DNA from: a virus
Virus record (IMG/VR): IMGVR_UViG_3300032265_000877
Span: 23,611 to 87,610 of that record
Length of the DNA stretch: 64,000 bases
Direction: 5' to 3' (one strand)
The notes under the pieces are model-generated. The model was given only the letters and a program-made list of their open reading frames with translations, was not told the origin of the DNA and ran no database searches. Positions 18,171 to 25,917 of this stretch are shown here, piece by piece. Every line of letters begins with the position of its first letter. Positions within the stretch are counted from its first letter, which is position 1. The position numbers and the translations under genes are program-made.

Positions 18171-18818
18171 TTAGTATGTCTTGCCGTCTACTGGGTTACC
18201 CTTAGAATCTGTGAAGAATACAGAGATTCCTTCGTGAACTAGCTGCATAGTCTCAAACAAGATTGCTCCATTTGTAGCGTCTAGATCGGTGTAGTTTAGC
18301 CCAGTAATCCACGCATTGTGGACTTTAAAGGCCATCTGTGGGTAATCGGTTGTTGCGTTTGTATTTGGATGTTCATTTACATTGATAGTAATATCAACGC
18401 GGAAGTTAGTTCCAAATGGTGATGCAACTGATGGGTCATTAAGACCTGACCCAGCGGCTGCTGTAAAAATCCCACGCATCCATGACATTGCTTGATCATT
18501 TCCATAAAGAACTCCACGAGTGAACGATATAGGCTGGAAAGTAGTCATTCCAGGGATTTGATGCACAGTGGTGTTGTAGCCGCCCTCACGGTAAGGGATA
18601 GCTTGAGTAGAAACAGATAGACCAGAGATGTTAGTAAAGCCGCCCACCCAACCGTTTGATTGACCGGTAGCAGGTGTTCCACTGCCATCAGTAATCTTTG
18701 GAATAGTAGTTGCTGCGGTAAACGCTCCTGCTGGTGCAAAGCTAGCAGTGAACCTAAATCCGCGAATTGGATCAGTTGCAATGCTAGAATTAAACTGGCT
18801 AATTGTTGAGCTTGCCAT
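18171..18818 (-). CDS. Tail tube protein (gp19-like)
   Basis: A 215-residue protein. 'DPIRGFRFTASF', 'GFTNISGLSVSTQAIPYREG' and 'ISFTRGVLYGNDQAMSWM' are the standard strands of contractile-tail tube proteins (T4 gp19 family), which stack as hexameric rings inside the sheath. Directly downstream of the sheath gene. Confidence 0.9.
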   Translation of the reverse strand: MASSTISQFNSSIATDPIRGFRFTASFAPAGAFTAATTIPKITDGSGTPATGQSNGWVGGFTNISGLSVSTQAIPYREGGYNTTVHQIPGMTTFQPISFTRGVLYGNDQAMSWMRGIFTAAAGSGLNDPSVASPFGTNFRVDITINVNEHPNTNATTDYPQMAFKVHNAWITGLNYTDLDATNGAILFETMQLVHEGISVFFTDSKGNPVDGKTY

Positions 18819-18832
18819 TGTTGTTTATCTCC

Positions 18833-20347
18833 TTAAGATACAGTTACAGTGGTACCACCGCTGTACTGGCCGATGTTGATGACTACAAATTCAGCTGGAC
18901 GTTGTAGAGCAACACCAACCTGGATATTTACAATTCCGTTATCAATCGATGACTGAGGATTGTTATCAGAATCGCACTTTACAAAGTATGCAGCTTGTGG
19001 GCTAGTGCCTGTCAAGCCCCCTTGAGCCCAGTAACTTGTCAAGAAGGTACTAACGCTTGCGTTAATACGGTTCCATAGACGCTGGTCATTTGGCTCAAAG
19101 ACTGCAAATTGAGTAAGGTCACGAAGAGCTTTCTCAAGGTAGATAAGGCTACGACGCACTGGTACATAGCGATCTACATATCCTGGCTTTAGGGTGCGAG
19201 ATCCAAAGACCACAATCCCTGAACCTGAGATATAGCGGATTGCGTTAACAGGGGCTGCAGATGAGTTAAGAGAGTCAAGGTCAGCCATTGACAGTGACGG
19301 TACAGAGACAACACCTGCAAGGCGGGCTTGTAGTCCTGCTGGGGCTTTGAATACTCCGCGGCTAGCGTCAGTTGCGGCGTATAAACCAACAACTGCTGCT
19401 CCCGCTCCTACAGTCTTTATCGCTCCTGTAGAGGCGCCTACACCAACTGTTGGGTCAGCAATTGTAAGGGATGGGTAGTAGACAGCTGCGTATGAAGTAG
19501 GTGTGTAAGTGGCCGATAGTGTTAGCTGATTAGGGGCTGTGTCATTTACGCCATCAATAACTACAAAAGCATCGTTTGGACGAGTTGTACCAGTTGCATA
19601 TGAGATAGCACCATTGATAGTAGTTGCATCTGTATATCCTGGAATATTGATTACCAAAGACTGACGGATATTATCGTACAGGCTAAGAGCAGATACAATG
19701 CCGGTTCCGGTAACTGCTGATCCGTCTGATCCAGTGCTTAAAGCTGCGTTAGCAACCGATGATGGGTTACGAGTAGCTCCAGTGCCAGCTGCGCCTAAGT
19801 CAGTTGCAACAATCCAGATTGAGTTGTTGTTAATGACGTTAATTGCGTAGCGAGCATCTGTAGCAATCATTGAGATGTCTGTCCACTGTTCAACGATGTT
19901 TCCAGCGCTAGAACCTCCGTAGTAGACCACAAGGTTGAAGTAGCCTGTAGTAGACCCAGCAGTGATGCTGATATTGATGCTGTTACCCCAAGTTCCAGAA
20001 CTAGCTGCGCTGATCTTAAGGGTAGCTGCAGGTGTTCCTTCAGTATCGTTGAAAGAACGGGTAGCTGCTACAGCAGAGGCGCCTGGTACACGAGTGACAT
20101 AGGCTTGCTGTCCACCGTTTGCAAAGTACATGTACAAAGCAAGTGGAAGGTTATTGTTCTGTACAGTGTTCCAAGAGCCAAATAAGTTTACATACTGGCT
20201 CCAAGAAGTAACCAATGTAGGGATCGTTGGGCCACGATCGTTAGCGCCTAGAAAGGCAGCAACGGTGTTAGATGCCGGACCGACTACTGGTTGAATAGGG
20301 TTCAACGTCTCTTGAACGTATACCCCAGGACGTAGGTAGGTTGCCAT
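18833..20347 (-). CDS. Contractile tail sheath protein
   Basis: A 504-residue protein. The N-terminus 'LRPGVYVQETLNPIQPV' and 'FLGANDRGP' are diagnostic of the sheath family. The C-terminal domain holds 'YVPVRRSLIYLEKALRDLTQ' and 'FVVINIGQ'. It builds the contractile outer tail and proves that this is a myovirus. The tube gene follows immediately. Confidence 0.95.
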   Translation of the reverse strand: MATYLRPGVYVQETLNPIQPVVGPASNTVAAFLGANDRGPTIPTLVTSWSQYVNLFGSWNTVQNNNLPLALYMYFANGGQQAYVTRVPGASAVAATRSFNDTEGTPAATLKISAASSGTWGNSINISITAGSTTGYFNLVVYYGGSSAGNIVEQWTDISMIATDARYAINVINNNSIWIVATDLGAAGTGATRNPSSVANAALSTGSDGSAVTGTGIVSALSLYDNIRQSLVINIPGYTDATTINGAISYATGTTRPNDAFVVIDGVNDTAPNQLTLSATYTPTSYAAVYYPSLTIADPTVGVGASTGAIKTVGAGAAVVGLYAATDASRGVFKAPAGLQARLAGVVSVPSLSMADLDSLNSSAAPVNAIRYISGSGIVVFGSRTLKPGYVDRYVPVRRSLIYLEKALRDLTQFAVFEPNDQRLWNRINASVSTFLTSYWAQGGLTGTSPQAAYFVKCDSDNNPQSSIDNGIVNIQVGVALQRPAEFVVINIGQYSGGTTVTVS

Positions 20348-20371
20348 TAAATTATCTCCTTATTAATTTAC

Positions 20372-21010
20372 TTAGTTAACAGATGATGGAAGAGGTGTTT
20401 TACCGGACGGGATAGACGAAGTAGTAGCGTTGATATCAACATATTGAACGGTTTTAATAGACGCAGCTGCCTGAGGAGACATCTGGCTAATTACTCTGAC
20501 CGTAAATACATTTCTTAAAAGACGACGATTTCCAGTTTCACCTTCAACCGTATCTCTTTTAACAAATCCATCAAGTATCATTGTGCGGCTGCTGCTCTCT
20601 GTACCTAACTGGTTAGGCACAATAAGAAAGCCATACTTTGATGGAAATTTATTTAGTAGTTGATACATAAGCGCTCGATCATGACGTGGATTACGTGCAT
20701 ACGAGGTGATCTGATAAACAAGATCATAAGCTATTGGAATTAAATAATCATAAACAAGCCCATTTACTGGGGCGATCGTTCCTTGATAGTCTGTATCAAC
20801 TAGGTACCCATAAGTTTGACGGTCATTGCCGGGTAAAATATCGATAAGGTCGATAGTGATGTATGGAAACGCTTGATCACGAATTTCAACGTCTGGAAAC
20901 CCAAACCAGGTCTTTACAGCGCGGTTAGCATTAACATCGTCTGAAACTTTTATACCATTTAGTAAAGTTTTAAGCGCTAAGTCTTCAGCAATAATAAACG
21001 GATTGCCCAT
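20372..21010 (-). CDS. Tail completion/terminator-like structural protein
   Basis: A 212-residue protein upstream of the sheath. 'RAVKTWFGFPDVEIRDQAFP' and 'ITIDLIDILPGNDRQTYG', with 'IAYDLVYQITSYARNPRHD', fit a virion neck or tail-terminator protein of myoviruses. No signature is decisive; the call rests on position (between a gp10-like small protein and sheath) and mixed alpha/beta composition. Confidence 0.55.
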   Translation of the reverse strand: MGNPFIIAEDLALKTLLNGIKVSDDVNANRAVKTWFGFPDVEIRDQAFPYITIDLIDILPGNDRQTYGYLVDTDYQGTIAPVNGLVYDYLIPIAYDLVYQITSYARNPRHDRALMYQLLNKFPSKYGFLIVPNQLGTESSSRTMILDGFVKRDTVEGETGNRRLLRNVFTVRVISQMSPQAAASIKTVQYVDINATTSSIPSGKTPLPSSVN

Positions 21011-21348
21011 TAAATGATCCCCAACCCTTTAAAAAGATTTGTAAGAGCTATTTTTTCTAAGACCGGCTCAATTAAATTATGAGCTCGTGCTTTAAATGGG
21101 CGTATAACTGCATTAGGAATGCCTCCAGAGGTTCCGTACTCTAAGTCTTCAATTTCAGTAGCGTACTCTGACGGATAACTTACATACACCTCATAATCAG
21201 CGCCAACCTCTATAGACATCTTTGAGGTAAGCCCCTTTGGCCAACCAGAAGAGTCAGCTAAAGAGTTAAGAAGGATAGTAAGTTTAGGGATAAGTTCTAC
21301 TGCGGCTTTATTTGCGGCCTGGGTAATATCAGCGCTTTTTAATGACAC
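21010..21348 (-). CDS. Head-tail/minor tail protein (HK97 gp10-like)
   Basis: A 112-residue protein starting with GTG. An N-terminal helix is followed by 'YEVYVSYPSEYATEIEDLEY' and 'GTSGGIPNAVIRPF', resembling the HK97-gp10-like neck proteins in which a 'P.Y....EYGT....P...'-type segment recurs. It abuts the tail completion gene. Its first 20 nt overlap the preceding small ORF. Confidence 0.55.
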   Translation of the reverse strand: MSLKSADITQAANKAAVELIPKLTILLNSLADSSGWPKGLTSKMSIEVGADYEVYVSYPSEYATEIEDLEYGTSGGIPNAVIRPFKARAHNLIEPVLEKIALTNLFKGLGII

Positions 21349-21481
21349 GCTTCACCACTTTGCCTACTAAGTATGTTGCTACTACTCCTGTGAGTATATG
21401 CGGTTTACCTGCCTCAGGGATGTTCTGAACAATAGCTTGAGCAAACTCGATATCCGAGGGCTTATCTATGTTGTTAGGCAC
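21329..21481 (-). CDS. Small protein with hydrophobic C-terminal segment
   Basis: 50 residues starting with GTG behind a good ribosome site (AAGGAG about 7 nt upstream). A hydrophobic stretch 'ILTGVVATYLVGKVV' is followed by a basic end (KRVIKKR), so a membrane-associated helix is possible. It is the first gene after the terminator at 21564-21584 and so begins the tail operon. Function unknown. Confidence 0.6.
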   Translation of the reverse strand: MPNNIDKPSDIEFAQAIVQNIPEAGKPHILTGVVATYLVGKVVKRVIKKR

Positions 21482-21525
21482 GGCAAATCTCCTTAAGGAG
21501 GCAAGATACTTCGCAAGGGTGGTGC

Positions 21526-21549
21526 TTAATTATCCGCACGGATAATTAA
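21526..21549. promoter_or_regulatory. 24-bp perfect palindrome at head of tail operon
   Basis: TTAATTATCCG (21526-21536) and CGGATAATTAA (21539-21549) form an almost continuous inverted repeat. It lies between the terminator ending the Lys/Cys-rich gene cluster and the first tail-operon gene, where an operator is expected. On the minus strand an AT-rich TATATT box lies just upstream of it. Confidence 0.55.
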
Positions 21550-21563
21550 TATAAGGATAAAGC

Positions 21564-21584
21564 AAAAAGCGCCCTTGCGGGCGC
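21564..21584 (-). terminator. Intrinsic terminator after the small Lys/Cys-rich genes
   Basis: Minus strand: GCGCCC, GCAA loop, GGGCGC, then TTTTTGC. A GC-rich 6-bp stem with tetraloop and T5 tract, just after the stop of the gene at 21592. Confidence 0.85.
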
Positions 21585-21591
21585 TAATCGC

Positions 21592-21846
21592 TTACTTACT
21601 CTTCTTTACTTTTTTGGCTAGAGCCTTGTCCATCTTCATATCGGCTTTAGCAGATGGGTTCTTCTTATCCATCTTTTTATCCGCCTTCTCAAAGGCCGCC
21701 TTCTGCTTAGGGCTCATACCCTTTTCAATCTTAGCGTCAGACTTCTTATCAGCCTTCATACGTGCTGACTTACAGGTAGCACAGGTGCACTTGCAACCTG
21801 CTGCTGGCTTGCCAGCCTTACATCCACAGCCACACTTAGCGCACAT
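21592..21846 (-). CDS. Small Cys-rich N-terminus, Lys-rich protein
   Basis: 84 residues. It opens with a dense cysteine cluster (C-x2-C-G-C-G-C, then CKCTCATC) that probably binds zinc, followed by a highly basic Lys/Ala/Met tail with 'MSPKQK'. The next gene upstream starts in the same way and has the same MSPKQK motif, so the two are paralogues. A basic protein with a metal knuckle could bind DNA, but this is inference. Confidence 0.7.
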   Translation of the reverse strand: MCAKCGCGCKAGKPAAGCKCTCATCKSARMKADKKSDAKIEKGMSPKQKAAFEKADKKMDKKNPSAKADMKMDKALAKKVKKSK

Positions 21847-22005
21847 TTACTTACCCTTCTTCTTAAGAGCCTTGAAGTCAGCTCCGGTGATCTTATCTTT
21901 TGGGGCAGCAGCTGAAGCAATCTTCTTCTGCTTAGGGGACATGCTCTTTCCTTTGCCGTATCCGGCTTCACCCTTTTTCTTCTTGCATCCACAAGTCATG
22001 CACAT
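21847..22005 (-). CDS. Small Cys/Lys-rich paralogue
   Basis: 52 residues using the ATG at 22003-22005, 1 nt after the preceding stop (TAATATG coupling). A longer in-frame start upstream would run through another gene and is rejected. It begins MCMTCGCKKKK and contains 'SMSPKQKK', matching the neighbour at 21592. Basic throughout; function unknown. Confidence 0.65.
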   Translation of the reverse strand: MCMTCGCKKKKGEAGYGKGKSMSPKQKKIASAAAPKDKITGADFKALKKKGK

Positions 22006-22006
22006 A

Positions 22007-22177
22007 TTACTTACCTTTTTTCTTACGGGCGGCTGCGAGGTTGTCAACCGCATTTGGGTATGGGCGACCAGCGGCTTTGGCTTTAGCACGGGCTGAGGCC
22101 TTCTGGCTCTTGCTTAGTTTACTATGCTTACCCCCGTCAGGGTCCTTCTTATCCCAAAGAGGTTTTTCTTTAGCCAT
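22007..22177 (-). CDS. Small basic phage protein (AAGRPYPN motif)
   Basis: 56 residues: 'MAKEKPLWDKKDPDGG', a Ser/Lys/Ala stretch, then 'AAGRPYPNAVDNLAAARKKK'. I recall this motif from many phage small proteins of unknown role. It has a tight start/stop arrangement with both neighbours in a run of five tiny genes. Confidence 0.7.
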   Translation of the reverse strand: MAKEKPLWDKKDPDGGKHSKLSKSQKASARAKAKAAGRPYPNAVDNLAAARKKKGK

Positions 22178-22278
22178 TATTTATCTTTCTTTGCTTGCTT
22201 TGCAGCGCGCTTCTCTTTAAGAGTCATCTTTGGCTCTTTCTTCTGATTTGTATTGCCTTTTTGCTCTTTATTCGCCAT
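22177..22278 (-). CDS. Tiny basic protein
   Basis: 33 residues, mostly Lys/Ala/Glu/Gln ('MTLKEKRAAKQAKK'). ATG and stop overlap neighbouring signals within a few bases, which supports real translation in this run. Unknown function. Confidence 0.55.
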   Translation of the reverse strand: MANKEQKGNTNQKKEPKMTLKEKRAAKQAKKDK

Positions 22279-22289
22279 ATTTTTATCCT

Positions 22290-22376
22290 TTACTTCTTAA
22301 TTACAATCTTGGTTGACTTCTTAGGTGTTGCCTTAATAGAGATGCTCTCACCTTTTTTAGTCACGCGGATGCTCAT
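22290..22376 (-). CDS. Tiny basic protein
   Basis: 28 residues, beginning MSIRVTKKGE and ending in KIVIKK. Its ATG overlaps the stop of the 102-residue structural gene (ATGA). The amphipathic beta-like pattern with alternating Lys/Ile might be a small strand-forming peptide. Function unknown. Confidence 0.5.
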   Translation of the reverse strand: MSIRVTKKGESISIKATPKKSTKIVIKK

Positions 22377-22681
22377 GCAGTAGTAACCATCAAAGTAGCT
22401 ACTTTAGGTGTGCCAGATGCGGCAATTGCATAGACTTTCTCTGATGGGCTAAGGCTATCAAGGGTGATAGATGCGCCAGCAGCAAGTGCTACGCCATAAG
22501 AGGTAGAAGTAACGTTAGATGCGCCTATGTAGACAACAATAGATGCGTCTGTGTTCTGAATAGATACGCTTCCATACTGCCAAACATTACGAACCTCTGG
22601 GCCAACAGTAACCTCAGGATCATTATTAAGTAGGGTTGCGGTTGAGGCGTTAAGAGTAAAAACCGAGTGTGTGAGTGCCAT
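22373..22681 (-). CDS. Small virion surface protein, probable decoration/fibre
   Basis: 102 residues, all-beta in appearance: 'VSIQNTDASIVVYIGASNVT' followed by 'GASITLDSL'. This is the pattern of small phage head-decoration or fibre-base domains ('V.I.N...  vyiG...VT....G..l..G..I.ld'). Exact virion position unknown. Confidence 0.6.
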   Translation of the reverse strand: MALTHSVFTLNASTATLLNNDPEVTVGPEVRNVWQYGSVSIQNTDASIVVYIGASNVTSTSYGVALAAGASITLDSLSPSEKVYAIAASGTPKVATLMVTTA

Positions 22682-22689
22682 GTGGCTCC

Positions 22690-23214
22690 TTAGTTAGCGT
22701 AGCTAGCAAATTGAACGTCGTTCTGCATCTCTTCTGGCATGACCTGAACTAGGTCAACAGTTAGAAGGATGAAGTCCTCACTAATAATACCTTCTTGTTG
22801 GGACTTATAGGGGCGGAATACTTCGCCTTTCCAGACAACACGGTCGCGATCGCGGGAGTCTGGGTTTGCCATAGTTCCTGGAGCCACTTTTTCAATATCT
22901 AACGCATTAAGGGTTAGGTGGAGGTAGTCAGCGTTATAGAAACCCTGCTGGCTAATCTTGGTATCGCCTTGCTTGATAATGGCCCGAATGACCTGAATCT
23001 GATAAGGTCCCGTCCACATTTTGCCGCCTGATCCATTGTAGTAAGAGTCGCCCACATCATAGATAGGGTCTACTGCGGTAGCGGTTGGGTTATAAAGCCA
23101 CCATTGAGCGTGGGTACCTACAGGGTTAGTAAGGTCATTAGTAATACCTGTAGATATAGATCCGCGCTCAAAATCCGAATTAAACCTGCCGCCAGGGGTA
23201 TACGCTCTACTCAT
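22690..23214 (-). CDS. Probable neck/virion structural protein
   Basis: 174 residues with no transmembrane or enzymatic motifs. 'MWTGPYQIQVIRAIIKQGDT' and 'DRDRVVWKGEVFRPYKSQQE' suggest a mixed beta structural protein. Located at the start of the fibre block, ahead of decoration-like genes. The assignment as a structural protein is inference. Confidence 0.5.
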   Translation of the reverse strand: MSRAYTPGGRFNSDFERGSISTGITNDLTNPVGTHAQWWLYNPTATAVDPIYDVGDSYYNGSGGKMWTGPYQIQVIRAIIKQGDTKISQQGFYNADYLHLTLNALDIEKVAPGTMANPDSRDRDRVVWKGEVFRPYKSQQEGIISEDFILLTVDLVQVMPEEMQNDVQFASYAN

Positions 23215-23224
23215 AGTATCTACC

Positions 23225-23299
23225 TTAGTTGGTTGTCACGGCGTTTGAGGCGCCAGAATAAGATGAAGTTCCCTCTTCACTAGCATGCCGAATACTCAT
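23225..23299 (-). CDS. Possible 24-residue peptide
   Basis: Short open frame beginning MSIRHASEEG with a Shine-Dalgarno-like AAGGTG upstream, filling the gap between two structural genes. Ser/Thr/Asn-rich end. Too short to be sure; kept because its start signal is good and the gap is otherwise empty. Confidence 0.35.
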   Translation of the reverse strand: MSIRHASEEGTSSYSGASNAVTTN

Positions 23300-23308
23300 T
23301 ACGACACC

Positions 23309-23698
23309 TTACTGTTGAGGTAGTTCTACTACCTGCCAATTTAGATCTGCTTCTACCCATCGGTATATTTTGCCATCTGTGGGCATTGGTGTAGGTGCTT
23401 CCCATGTAAAGTTAGTCGTGTTCAATTTCCAAGAAGGATACATGCATGGGTAGTAAAAAACATCGTACTGCTCATCGTAGTAAAACCCTATACCAGCGTA
23501 GGTATGTCTAAAAGGAGTTCCACCTTCACGAGTACTTATTCCATTTAGTGTGTTGTAAGAAGTACGCTTGCAAACTTGTCCACGAAAATTTTCATACCAA
23601 GTTTCAGGATCTAAACCTTCAATAAGTTCAGTTTCATCTTTCCCAACGATTACCTCTGTAACGAGGTTGTTTTCATCAAGGAATGCGTAATGAGCCAT
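23309..23698 (-). CDS. Fibre-associated protein (MAH-A-LDENN family), copy 1
   Basis: 129 residues. N-terminus 'MAHYAFLDENNLVTEVIVGK', then 'GGTPFRHTYAGIGFYYDEQ' and 'YPSWKLN'. The second copy at 32588-33025 has the same skeleton (MAHFAELDENN, GGTPFR, YPSW). I know this family from cyanophage-type tail-fibre clusters, where each member sits next to a fibre gene. Role unknown; chaperone or fibre tip are options. Start overlaps the stop of the Fn3 adhesin gene. Confidence 0.7.
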   Translation of the reverse strand: MAHYAFLDENNLVTEVIVGKDETELIEGLDPETWYENFRGQVCKRTSYNTLNGISTREGGTPFRHTYAGIGFYYDEQYDVFYYPCMYPSWKLNTTNFTWEAPTPMPTDGKIYRWVEADLNWQVVELPQQ

Positions 23699-25185
23699 TA
23701 GATAGTCACCGTACCTGTTCCAGCAGTGAATGTGTAGACCTTATTGCCTCCAGTATTGACTGGCCCCGAATAAGTTAGACCACCGCTAATAGATGTAATG
23801 TTAGAGTAAGTGTTTGGGTAAGAGAGAATGACTACTCCAGAACCTCCATTAGAACCTGCTATGTTTCTAAATGGTCCACTGTAGTAATATGAAAAGGCGC
23901 CCCCGCCACCTCCGCCCAAGTTTGTTCCTCCAGCAGTACCGCTGCCTGTAGCGTTTGATCCTCCTGTACCACCTCCACCAGATCCACCAGATCCACCAGT
24001 ACCAGTACCACTAGAACCAGTAGTATTGCCACCGCCACCTCCGCCACCTGCATACGTTACAGAAGAGCCTGAGATACTGGAACTTGAACCATTTCCACCG
24101 CTTCCTGCTGTGTACGTAGTAGTAGTAGTAGCATTGCCACCTACAGCACCTGCACCTCCTCCACCGCCGCCGCCTAAGTAACCTGCACCGCCATTGTTTC
24201 CTTGTCCCGAAGTTCCCGTACCAACAGAAGTGCCATTGTTAGAAGAACCACCTCCAGAACCTCCGCTAAGACCGTAGTTTGTATGAAAAGTATTAGAGTT
24301 TCCATCAGTACCGCCACCGCCGCCGCCACCCGTTGAGGTAATAGATGAGAAGACGCTGTTAGATCCTACAACACCTCGAACTTGCTCATATGGATCACCA
24401 TTTGCCGAGATTCCTCCAGCACCACCAGCACCGACAGTCAGAGTCAAAGGAGTACCGGCAGTCACTGAAAAACTTGAACCCGTTCTCATGCCACCAGCAC
24501 CGCCACCAGCACCAGCAGAAGTGTAGTCCGCTATGTTTCCGCCACCGCCGCCACCGCCAGCAACTACAAGATAAGTAACTGGTACAGTAAAGGAAGATGT
24601 GACGGAGTTGCTTGCACTTGAAGCAACAGAAGTTCCCTGTGCATTAGTAGCAGTGACTGTATACGTGTAAGTACCAGCAACAGTTTCGTTAATTGTGATT
24701 GGGCTTGATGTGCCTGTGGCAGTTACAGTAGATGAAGATGTGACTAGGTAACTAGTGATTGTTGATCCACCAGTACCGTTAGCAGTAAATGATACAGAAA
24801 CAACTCCGCTAGTACCTCCAGAGGCTGTACCAATAGTAGGAGCCTGTGGAATTGTTGTTGCTGTAATTGAGTTAGAAGCAGATGATGCAGGAGAAGTTCC
24901 GCGCGAGTTTGCTGCTGTAACTGTAAAGGTGTAAGCAGTGTTGCTTTGAAGACCTGCAACAGTTACTGGGCTAGATGAACCTGTTCCTGTGTAACCGCCA
25001 GGGCTAGAAGTTACTGTAAATGAAGTTGCAACCGCACCTTTTGAAGCAGGGGTAAATGTAACGGTGGCAGCACCATTATTGTAAGCGCGAGAAGTGCCTA
25101 CGTTAGTAGCGGTACCAATGGTTGGGGTATTAGGTGCTACGTTCCCCGAAACCTGTGATGTTAAGATTCCTAGGTTTGGCGCCAT
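23698..25185 (-). CDS. Fn3 plus glycine-rich tail-fibre adhesin
   Basis: 495 residues. Two fibronectin-III-like repeats (about 15-205: 'APTIGTATNVGTSRAYNNG', 'SSPVTVAGLQSNTAYTFTV', and a second set) are followed by a polyglycine region (about 210-470) with repeated GGGGGGG runs separated by variable loops. The C-terminus is 'GGNKVYTFTAGTG'. Polyglycine II bundles with variable loops form the receptor-binding tip of T4-like S16/gp38 adhesins. By analogy this is a host-range tip protein. Confidence 0.75.
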   Translation of the reverse strand: MAPNLGILTSQVSGNVAPNTPTIGTATNVGTSRAYNNGAATVTFTPASKGAVATSFTVTSSPGGYTGTGSSSPVTVAGLQSNTAYTFTVTAANSRGTSPASSASNSITATTIPQAPTIGTASGGTSGVVSVSFTANGTGGSTITSYLVTSSSTVTATGTSSPITINETVAGTYTYTVTATNAQGTSVASSASNSVTSSFTVPVTYLVVAGGGGGGGNIADYTSAGAGGGAGGMRTGSSFSVTAGTPLTLTVGAGGAGGISANGDPYEQVRGVVGSNSVFSSITSTGGGGGGGTDGNSNTFHTNYGLSGGSGGGSSNNGTSVGTGTSGQGNNGGAGYLGGGGGGGAGAVGGNATTTTTYTAGSGGNGSSSSISGSSVTYAGGGGGGGNTTGSSGTGTGGSGGSGGGGTGGSNATGSGTAGGTNLGGGGGGAFSYYYSGPFRNIAGSNGGSGVVILSYPNTYSNITSISGGLTYSGPVNTGGNKVYTFTAGTGTVTI

Positions 25186-25664
25186 TATGCAACGTCACCT
25201 AAAATCGTAAATGTGTTAGAGCCTGTGCAAATAACTGTTGCTGCAGAGTACTGGGCGCGAAGCTTAGGGGCTGCAGTTGTTGCACCTGTTGAGGTGATTG
25301 TGACACCAGATCCCGCAGCAAAGGTAACCTGACCGGCGCCGATCTGTTGGATATCAATAGTCTGTCCTGCGCTGAATACTGAAGGCGGAACTGTTACTGT
25401 AATCGCGCTTGCATTAGATGCTGTAACAAATGTACGAGCGGCATCAGAGAGGGCAAGTGTGTAAGAGGTGCCTGTTTGAGCGTTAAAAGAGTTATAGTTA
25501 TACTGCCAGGCAACGCCGTTAGAAGCGCCTGAGCTAGCTACTAATGTTTGACCATTAGTTCCCACAGATACAGTGGTGGGGGTCTGCGCAGCAGAGGCGG
25601 CAATGAGGTCGCCTTTAGCGGTAAGGGCATCAATTAAGGCTGCCTCGGAACGAGCTGATGTCAT
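25185..25664 (-). CDS. Short tail-fibre protein with shared C-terminal tip domain
   Basis: 159 residues. 'LTAKGDLIAASAAQTPTTVS' is the usual fibre linker motif. The C-terminal 100 residues ('TVTVPPSVFSAGQTIDIQQI', 'APKLRAQYSAATVIC') match the end of the collagen-like fibre at 35499-38585 and the remnant next door. Probably a free-standing copy of that tip domain. Confidence 0.7.
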   Translation of the reverse strand: MTSARSEAALIDALTAKGDLIAASAAQTPTTVSVGTNGQTLVASSGASNGVAWQYNYNSFNAQTGTSYTLALSDAARTFVTASNASAITVTVPPSVFSAGQTIDIQQIGAGQVTFAAGSGVTITSTGATTAAPKLRAQYSAATVICTGSNTFTILGDVA

Positions 25665-25677
25665 TTACTTACCTCCA

Positions 25678-25917
25678 CTAGAAGATGTCTCCAAAGACAT
25701 ACCAGGTGTCTGTTGCTATCTTTAAACAAGTAGCTGTTGAGTACTGGGCGCGTAGTTTAGGCGCGCTTGCAGTAGCTGCAGTTGAAGCTACAGTTGTGGT
25801 ACCAGATGTGACCGCCTGAATGGTTGTCTGTCCAGTTCCCGCTTGGATAATAGTAATGGAAGAACCCACAGGAAATCCCGCTGAACTGTTTGTGGGAATT
25901 GAGGGAGTTAGACTCTT
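25678..25917 (-). pseudogene. Truncated fibre tip remnant
   Basis: The frame encodes the fibre tip domain ('GSSITIIQAGTGQTTIQ', 'APKLRAQYSTATCLKI', ending FGDIF). Similarity to the tip of the 35499-38585 fibre continues upstream of the only plausible start (GTG at 25867-25869): 'PSIPTNSS' matches 'VSIPTNAS'. It is then cut off by a stop at the end of the FkbM gene. The 5' part of the fibre gene seems to have been replaced by the methyltransferase cassette. A 63-residue product from the GTG remains possible. Confidence 0.6.

Noticed and set aside
22373-22681. Longer start for the Cys/Lys-rich gene at 22089
   Set aside because: The longer frame runs through the 56-residue AAGRPYPN gene in another frame; the internal ATG at 22005 is coupled to the preceding stop.
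23698-25185. Diversity-generating retroelement target
   Set aside because: Glycine-rich variable loops fit such a target, but no reverse transcriptase, template repeat or initiation sequence was seen in the window.
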